A stretch of 9,334 nucleotides of DNA from assembly GCA_900550505.1 (NCBI GenBank), contig URSI01000034.1:1-9334 (forward strand), written 5' to 3'. Shown here in pieces: positions 5,514 through 9,334 of this stretch. The stretch is from an uncultured Eubacteriales bacterium (GTDB lineage: Bacteria; Bacillota; Clostridia; Oscillospirales; CAG-382). Numbering within the stretch: the first letter of the stretch is position 1; the number at the start of each line of letters is the position of its first letter. The notes beneath the pieces are model-generated. The model was not told the DNA's origin. It was given only the letters and a program-made list of their open reading frames with translations, and did no database searches. The position numbers were made by a program, and so were the translations under genes.

Positions 5514-6746
5514 TTATACCACACTCCCGAACATTTTTCCACGCTTTTCCGGCGAAAAAGCCGCGCAGGAAGCAAATTTTTTCAAAATTTCAAAATCAAT
5601 TGATTCAAGCGGTGTTCTTTCCCGCACAAGGGTCGTATAGATGCCTGCTCGTCCGGTATCTCCTATCAGCATGAAGCCTGCGAGCCTGCCCTCACGGACA
5701 AACAGCTTTTTAATGCTGTCGGCTGTCTTTTCTTCGTATACTTCACCGTCGCAGCTGCCTGCGGTCATACAATGCAGTCCGAAAAAACCTATCGAATTCA
5801 TCGGTATGCAGTTGTCAAAGCTTGCGTCGCCGCCTGCCATGTTTACGCCGGCTGCGTGTCCCTGGATATAGGCGTTAGGCATAAGCGCCATTACGCGCAC
5901 TTTACCGTCGGAAACGTCAAGGGATTCGGTACAGTCACCGGCCGCCCAGATATGCGGAAGATCCGTGCGCATATGTGTGTCGACCGTTATCCCTCTGCCC
6001 GCACTGCCTCCGGCTTCGCCGACCAGCCGGGTGTTCGCTCTCACCCCCACGGCAATAACGAGAACATCAAATCCGACATCGGTTCCGCTTTTCATGTGCG
6101 CGATATTTCCTTCGTAGCTGACTGCGGTGTCTCCGAGCATGAATCTTACGGAATTGTGCTCGAGGTGCTTTTGCACCATTGCCGCGCACTCGGGATCGAG
6201 TATGCTCGAAAGCACCCTCTCCGCCAGGTCGCACACGGTTATCTCCGCGCCCAGAGCCGCCAATCCTTCGGCACACTTCAGTCCTATCAGCCCCGCGCCG
6301 ACTATGAGAACACGCGTGCCGTTTCTTACTGCCTTTTCAAGTGCCGCGGCATCATCTTCGGTCATAAACGTAAACACCTGCGGCACGCTTTCAAGTCCCT
6401 TTGCGTCCGGGACAAACGGCGACGATCCGGCGGCAATGCACAATTCGTCATACGGTAAAGCCGTGCCGTCATCGAGCAGAACGGTCTGCGCCGCGGTATC
6501 GAGCTTAACGGCCTGATGACCGTATATCACTTTACATCCCATGTCGTCATAAAAGCCGTCCCGACGATATTTCATACGTTCAATGTCGGTCTTTTTTTCA
6601 AGATAATACGATATAAGCGGCCTGCAATAGGCAGGATGTTTTTCTCCTGATACAACAGTTATCTCACCGCTGCCGTCAATTGTCCGTATTCCTTCTATGC
6701 ATCCTATGGCCGCCACACCGTTGCCGACTATAACATATCTCTTCAT
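5514..6746 (-). CDS. FAD/NAD(H)-dependent oxidoreductase of the split glutamate synthase (410 aa)
   Basis: Pyridine-nucleotide-disulfide-type flavoprotein of the rubredoxin/nitrite reductase (NirB N-terminal) class. The FAD-binding GNGVAA motif is at residues 8-13, the ATG-like CIAAGSSP near 103-110, a second dinucleotide fold VGAGLIGLKCAEGL at 149-162 with Asp173 at the end of its second strand, and the FAD motif AAGDC at 268-272. An acidic residue at that strand end usually favours NADH over NADPH, which is an inference. There is no CxxC redox disulfide of the thioredoxin reductase kind and no N-terminal Fe-S domain as in canonical GltD. ATG 6746 overlaps the stop of the Fe-S gene by four bases (ATGA), so it is translationally coupled. 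It probably takes electrons from NAD(P)H and passes them through the Fe-S protein to the synthase core. Confidence 0.9.
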   Translation of the reverse strand: MKRYVIVGNGVAAIGCIEGIRTIDGSGEITVVSGEKHPAYCRPLISYYLEKKTDIERMKYRRDGFYDDMGCKVIYGHQAVKLDTAAQTVLLDDGTALPYDELCIAAGSSPFVPDAKGLESVPQVFTFMTEDDAAALEKAVRNGTRVLIVGAGLIGLKCAEGLAALGAEITVCDLAERVLSSILDPECAAMVQKHLEHNSVRFMLGDTAVSYEGNIAHMKSGTDVGFDVLVIAVGVRANTRLVGEAGGSAGRGITVDTHMRTDLPHIWAAGDCTESLDVSDGKVRVMALMPNAYIQGHAAGVNMAGGDASFDNCIPMNSIGFFGLHCMTAGSCDGEVYEEKTADSIKKLFVREGRLAGFMLIGDTGRAGIYTTLVRERTPLESIDFEILKKFASCAAFSPEKRGKMFGSVV

Positions 6747-7186
6747 GCCAGCTCATCCCTTTCTTCATATACAATGGCTCCGTTCGGGCATCCGGCAGCG
6801 CACGCAGGCTCACCGCATGAATTCTTAAGGCACAGCTCACACTTCTGCATCACTCCGTCCTCGCCCGGTGCCAAGGCTCCATATGGGCAAACGAGCACGC
6901 ACGTCTGGCATCCGACACACTTGTTTCGGTCAATACACACGGTGCCGGCGCCATCCTTGCTTATAGCGCCCGCAATACAGCTTTTCACACAGATAGGATC
7001 AGTGCAATGACGGCATGAGACCGCAAAGCTTACCTGACCTGCATTTTCTATATGTATCCTCGGGAAAATTTTCTTTCCCTTGAGCGCACTGACCATGTCC
7101 CTGAGTCCGGAATTTGCAAAAGCGCAGTTATACTCGCACAGATGACAGGCAAGACACCATTCTTCATTTACATAAACTCTTTTCAC
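6743..7186 (-). CDS. Poly-[4Fe-4S] ferredoxin-like electron transfer protein (147 aa)
   Basis: Soluble electron carrier of the HycB/CooF/DmsB-like family. Eighteen cysteines are visible. The groups are CLACHLCEYNC (11-21), Cys58-61-66-70 (CRHCTDPICVKSC), Cys90-93-96-100 (CVGCQTCVLVCP) and Cys116-119-124-129-133 (CELCLKNSCGEPACAAGCP), with an isolated Cys84. This is enough for four [4Fe-4S] clusters. The start is GTG 7186, chosen because GGAGG lies eight bases upstream and the first CxxC group follows at once. No signal peptide or membrane segment is seen, so it acts in the cytoplasm. It sits 26 bases after the synthase core gene and overlaps the oxidoreductase gene by four bases. By position it should link the flavoprotein to the FMN/Fe-S core. 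Confidence 0.92.
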   Translation of the reverse strand: MKRVYVNEEWCLACHLCEYNCAFANSGLRDMVSALKGKKIFPRIHIENAGQVSFAVSCRHCTDPICVKSCIAGAISKDGAGTVCIDRNKCVGCQTCVLVCPYGALAPGEDGVMQKCELCLKNSCGEPACAAGCPNGAIVYEERDELA

Positions 7187-7212
7187 TGTTTTATCCTCCG
7201 TACCTCAGCAGA

Positions 7213-8718
7213 TCATTCGCCCGCATGGGATATACCCAGTATGTCAAGCTCCTTCTGCGTGAGCCCCACACCTCTCAGCATAAGCCGATTGCCGCGCAGT
7301 GCCTCGACCGAATTGATACCCATACCGCCCATAAGCTCCTTGAGCTCGTGCCGCCATGCTGTCATAAGATTGACAAGTCTGCGGCTGCCAATATCGGGGT
7401 TGAGCCGCTTTACCAGTTCCGGACGCTGTGTAGCTATGCCCCAGTTGCATTTTCCGCTCTGACATGTGCGGCAAAGATGACAGCCGAGCGCAAGCAGAGC
7501 CGCCGTTGCTATATAACAGGCATCGGCGCCGAGCGCTATTGCCTTGACCACATCGGACGCGCTGCGGAGAGATCCGCCGACCACAAGCGAAACATTGTTT
7601 CTTATACCTTCGTCCCTCAGCCGCTGATCGACCGCTGCCAAGGCAAGTTCTATCGGTATACCCACATTGTCGCGTATCCTGGTAGGAGCCGCACCCGTGC
7701 CGCCCCGGAAGCCGTCTATCGCAATGATATCCGCACCGCTTCGCGCTATACCGCTTGCTATCGCAGCGATATTGTGAACAGCAGCCACCTTCACTATGAC
7801 CGGCTTTTTGTACTCTGTCGCCTCTTTGAGCGAAAACACGAGCTGCCTGAGGTCTTCTATCGAATATATATCGTGATGAGGCGCCGGGGAGATCGCGTCG
7901 GAGCCTTCGGGGATCATTCTCGTACGGGACACATCGCCGACTATCTTTGCGCCCGGAAGATGACCGCCTATGCCGGGCTTGGCGCCCTGCCCCATTTTTA
8001 TCTCTATCGCGGCGCCCGCGTTAAGGTATCCTTCATGGACACCAAAGCGTCCGGATGCGACCTGAACGATGGTATTTTTGCCGTAACGGTAAAAATCCTC
8101 ATGCAGCCCGCCCTCACCGGTGTTGTAAAATATACCCAATTCCTCAGCGGCACGCGCCAGCGATTCGTGAGCGTTATAGCTGATGGAGCCGTAGCTCATG
8201 GCAGAGAACATCACCGGCATCGACAGTTCAAGCTGCGGCTCAAGACGGCAATCGAGTTTTCCGGCTTCGTCACGCGTTATCCGGTCCGGCTTTTTGCCGA
8301 GGAAAACCTTGGTTTCCATCGGTTCGCGGAGCGGGTCGATAGGAGGGTTCGTGACCTGCGAGGCATTTATAAGTATCCTGTCCCAGTATACCGGCAGCGG
8401 CTTCGGATTGCCCATCGAAGAAAGAAGGACACCGCCGCTGTTTGCCTGCTTGTATATCTCATTTATCGTATCGTTTTGCCAATTCGCGTTTTCACGCAGC
8501 GTACAGTCGCTCCTGACTATTTTCAGCGCCCTTGTGGGGCAAAGCGACACACAGCGCTGACAGTTTACACATTTTGTCTCATCGCTTATCATTACGCCGC
8601 GTTCCGCGTCATAGCCGTGCACCTCGTTCGCACATTGTCTTTCGCAAACTCTGCAGCATATACAGCGCGCGTCGTTGCGCACAACTTCAAATTCCGGATA
8701 AACAAATCCAACTCCCAT
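7213..8718 (-). CDS. gltB: Glutamate synthase central/FMN domain with N-terminal ferredoxin domain (501 aa)
   Basis: Catalytic core that makes glutamate from 2-oxoglutarate and ammonia, of the archaeal-type short GltB. Residues 19-29 (CICCRVCERQC) and 50-60 (CVNCQRCVSLC) are two [4Fe-4S] motifs. The alpha/beta-barrel FMN synthase domain covers about 95-480, with GEGGLHEDFYRYG, GQGAKPGIGGHLPG, SPAPHHDIYSIEDL, IDGFRGGTGAAPT and GGSLRSASDVVKAIALGAD. The Fe-S motif of glutamate synthases appears as CHLCRTCQSGKCNWGIATQ, with Cys413, Cys419 and Cys424 at the standard spacing plus an extra Cys416. The start is ATG 8718, because GGAGG lies ten bases upstream and the codon overlaps the preceding stop by one base (TGATG). 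The frame is open to 8775, but that would lie inside the neighbouring gene. The amidotransferase and GXGXG domains of normal GltB are encoded separately at both ends of the operon. Confidence 0.95.
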   Translation of the reverse strand: MGVGFVYPEFEVVRNDARCICCRVCERQCANEVHGYDAERGVMISDETKCVNCQRCVSLCPTRALKIVRSDCTLRENANWQNDTINEIYKQANSGGVLLSSMGNPKPLPVYWDRILINASQVTNPPIDPLREPMETKVFLGKKPDRITRDEAGKLDCRLEPQLELSMPVMFSAMSYGSISYNAHESLARAAEELGIFYNTGEGGLHEDFYRYGKNTIVQVASGRFGVHEGYLNAGAAIEIKMGQGAKPGIGGHLPGAKIVGDVSRTRMIPEGSDAISPAPHHDIYSIEDLRQLVFSLKEATEYKKPVIVKVAAVHNIAAIASGIARSGADIIAIDGFRGGTGAAPTRIRDNVGIPIELALAAVDQRLRDEGIRNNVSLVVGGSLRSASDVVKAIALGADACYIATAALLALGCHLCRTCQSGKCNWGIATQRPELVKRLNPDIGSRRLVNLMTAWRHELKELMGGMGINSVEALRGNRLMLRGVGLTQKELDILGISHAGE

Positions 8719-9334
8719 CAGAAAGAACCCTCCTCTGCCTGAACGATCACAGGTTCTCCGCCGGACGGCGCCCAAATCCCTTCGGCATCCGGCTCCATCA
8801 TGCGGATCGCCGCTTCCTCGCTGGCGATGAACACCTTGTCGTCTTTATGACCGACCACCATCGAACGCAATTTGAGTCGGTCGTTCAATGCCATAAGACC
8901 TCCGCTGTATCCCAAAACTATTGAAAACGGACCGGTTATGAGAAGGCTCGGGAATACCGTACGGAGATAGGTGTATTTTTCTTTCTCCGACTCGTCCGCC
9001 TTATTCTCTATGGTGCTCCAGAATGGCGCGGCTATGACGCCCGCCGCCTCTTTCAGAGTGAGGCCCTGTACCCTGACGAGGTAATCCATTATATATGTAA
9101 TGACCTCGGTATCCGTCTGCAATGTGCATTTATAACCAAACATCTCTATGAACCTGCGGTTCGCGTCATATGACGATATCTCTCCGTTATGAACCACAGA
9201 ATAATCAAGAAGCGTAAACGGATGAGCTCCGCCCCACCATCCCGGTGTATTCGTGGGATATCTGCCGTGCGCGGTCCATGCGTAGCCCGCATATTCCTCC
9301 AATTTATAGAATACGCCGACATCCCCCGGGAAAC
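8718..9334 (-). CDS. Glutamate synthase class II glutamine amidotransferase subunit (5' end outside window)
   Basis: Stand-alone version of the N-terminal domain of GltB, which hydrolyses glutamine and releases ammonia for the synthase core. The frame is open from the right edge to TGA 8718-8720, giving about 205 residues. The first visible residues, FPGDVGVFYKLEEYAG, show that the gene starts upstream. The AHGRYPTNTPGWWGGAHPF and VVHNGEISSY motifs are the substrate-binding Arg and the Asn-Gly oxyanion signature of Ntn-type amidotransferases. TDTEVITYIMDYL and FIASEEAAIR are further family landmarks. The catalytic N-terminal Cys and its surroundings are not in the window, so activity cannot be judged. 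The stop overlaps the start of the FMN subunit gene by one base. Purine-biosynthetic PurF-type proteins share the fold, but the neighbours and the lack of a phosphoribosyltransferase domain favour GltS. Confidence 0.92.
   Translation of the reverse strand, partial: FPGDVGVFYKLEEYAGYAWTAHGRYPTNTPGWWGGAHPFTLLDYSVVHNGEISSYDANRRFIEMFGYKCTLQTDTEVITYIMDYLVRVQGLTLKEAAGVIAAPFWSTIENKADESEKEKYTYLRTVFPSLLITGPFSIVLGYSGGLMALNDRLKLRSMVVGHKDDKVFIASEEAAIRMMEPDAEGIWAPSGGEPVIVQAEEGSF

Noticed and set aside
5012..6458. Plus-strand open frames of 220 and 228 aa opposite the GXGXG and flavoprotein genes
   Set aside because: These are shadow frames with His/Arg-rich, low-complexity translations and no family resemblance. 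The opposite strand carries clear genes.
7114..8742. 542-aa open frame on the plus strand
   Set aside because: It is antisense to the glutamate synthase core, whose motifs are unmistakable. The plus-strand translation has no recognisable domain and no good ribosome binding site, and it is explained by codon bias of the real gene.

Overview
The window looks like a chromosomal segment of an anaerobic bacterium of the class Clostridia, probably a Ruminococcaceae/Oscillospiraceae-like gut lineage. The evidence is protein-level resemblance of every gene (feoA-feoA-feoB, a short DtxR-type regulator, a split glutamate synthase and a glnA/ANTAR pair), strong GGAGG-type ribosome binding sites and medium GC. 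This is inferred from memory of the families, not from a search. No tRNA, rRNA, IS element, phage gene or CRISPR array was seen, and coding density is high.

Left part (1-2285, minus strand): a ferrous-iron uptake operon reading right to left. A near-consensus promoter (2257-2285) drives two tandem small feoA genes (1994-2206, 1753-1974) and then feoB (1679 down past the left edge, 559 codons visible). Two near-identical inverted repeats, GTTAGC-N4-GCTAAC, lie at the start of the feoA transcript (2234-2249) and just ahead of the feoB ribosome binding site (1697-1714). A terminator-like hairpin (1725-1747) separates feoA2 from feoB.

Middle (2414-2892): a divergent gene for a 121-aa DtxR/IdeR-like metalloregulator with its own extended -10 promoter. 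Its metal ligands are of the iron type (Met, Cys, Glu, His), and it is the obvious candidate to bind the two inverted repeats. It ends at a hairpin shared with the convergent operon. The stretch 2286-2413 between the two divergent promoters is AT-rich and holds nothing further that I can call.

Right part (2945-9334, minus strand): one tightly packed nitrogen-assimilation operon, transcribed right to left. It encodes a glutamate synthase split into separate polypeptides. In order these are a class II glutamine amidotransferase (partial at the right edge), an Fe-S/FMN synthase core, a poly-[4Fe-4S] electron-transfer protein, an FAD/NAD(H) oxidoreductase in place of canonical GltD, and a GXGXG beta-helix subunit. 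They are followed by a glutamine synthetase gene and an ANTAR RNA-binding antiterminator. Glutamine synthetase and glutamate synthase together form the GS-GOGAT ammonia assimilation cycle, and the ANTAR protein probably controls it by antitermination.

The main oddity is the glutamine synthetase. It is broken by a one-base loss in a T-run (4082-4086). Even when the frame is repaired it has Lys at the position of the catalytic flap Glu, lacks an internal loop and ends about 24 residues early. It may be decaying, mis-sequenced at one base, or a diverged GS-like protein.
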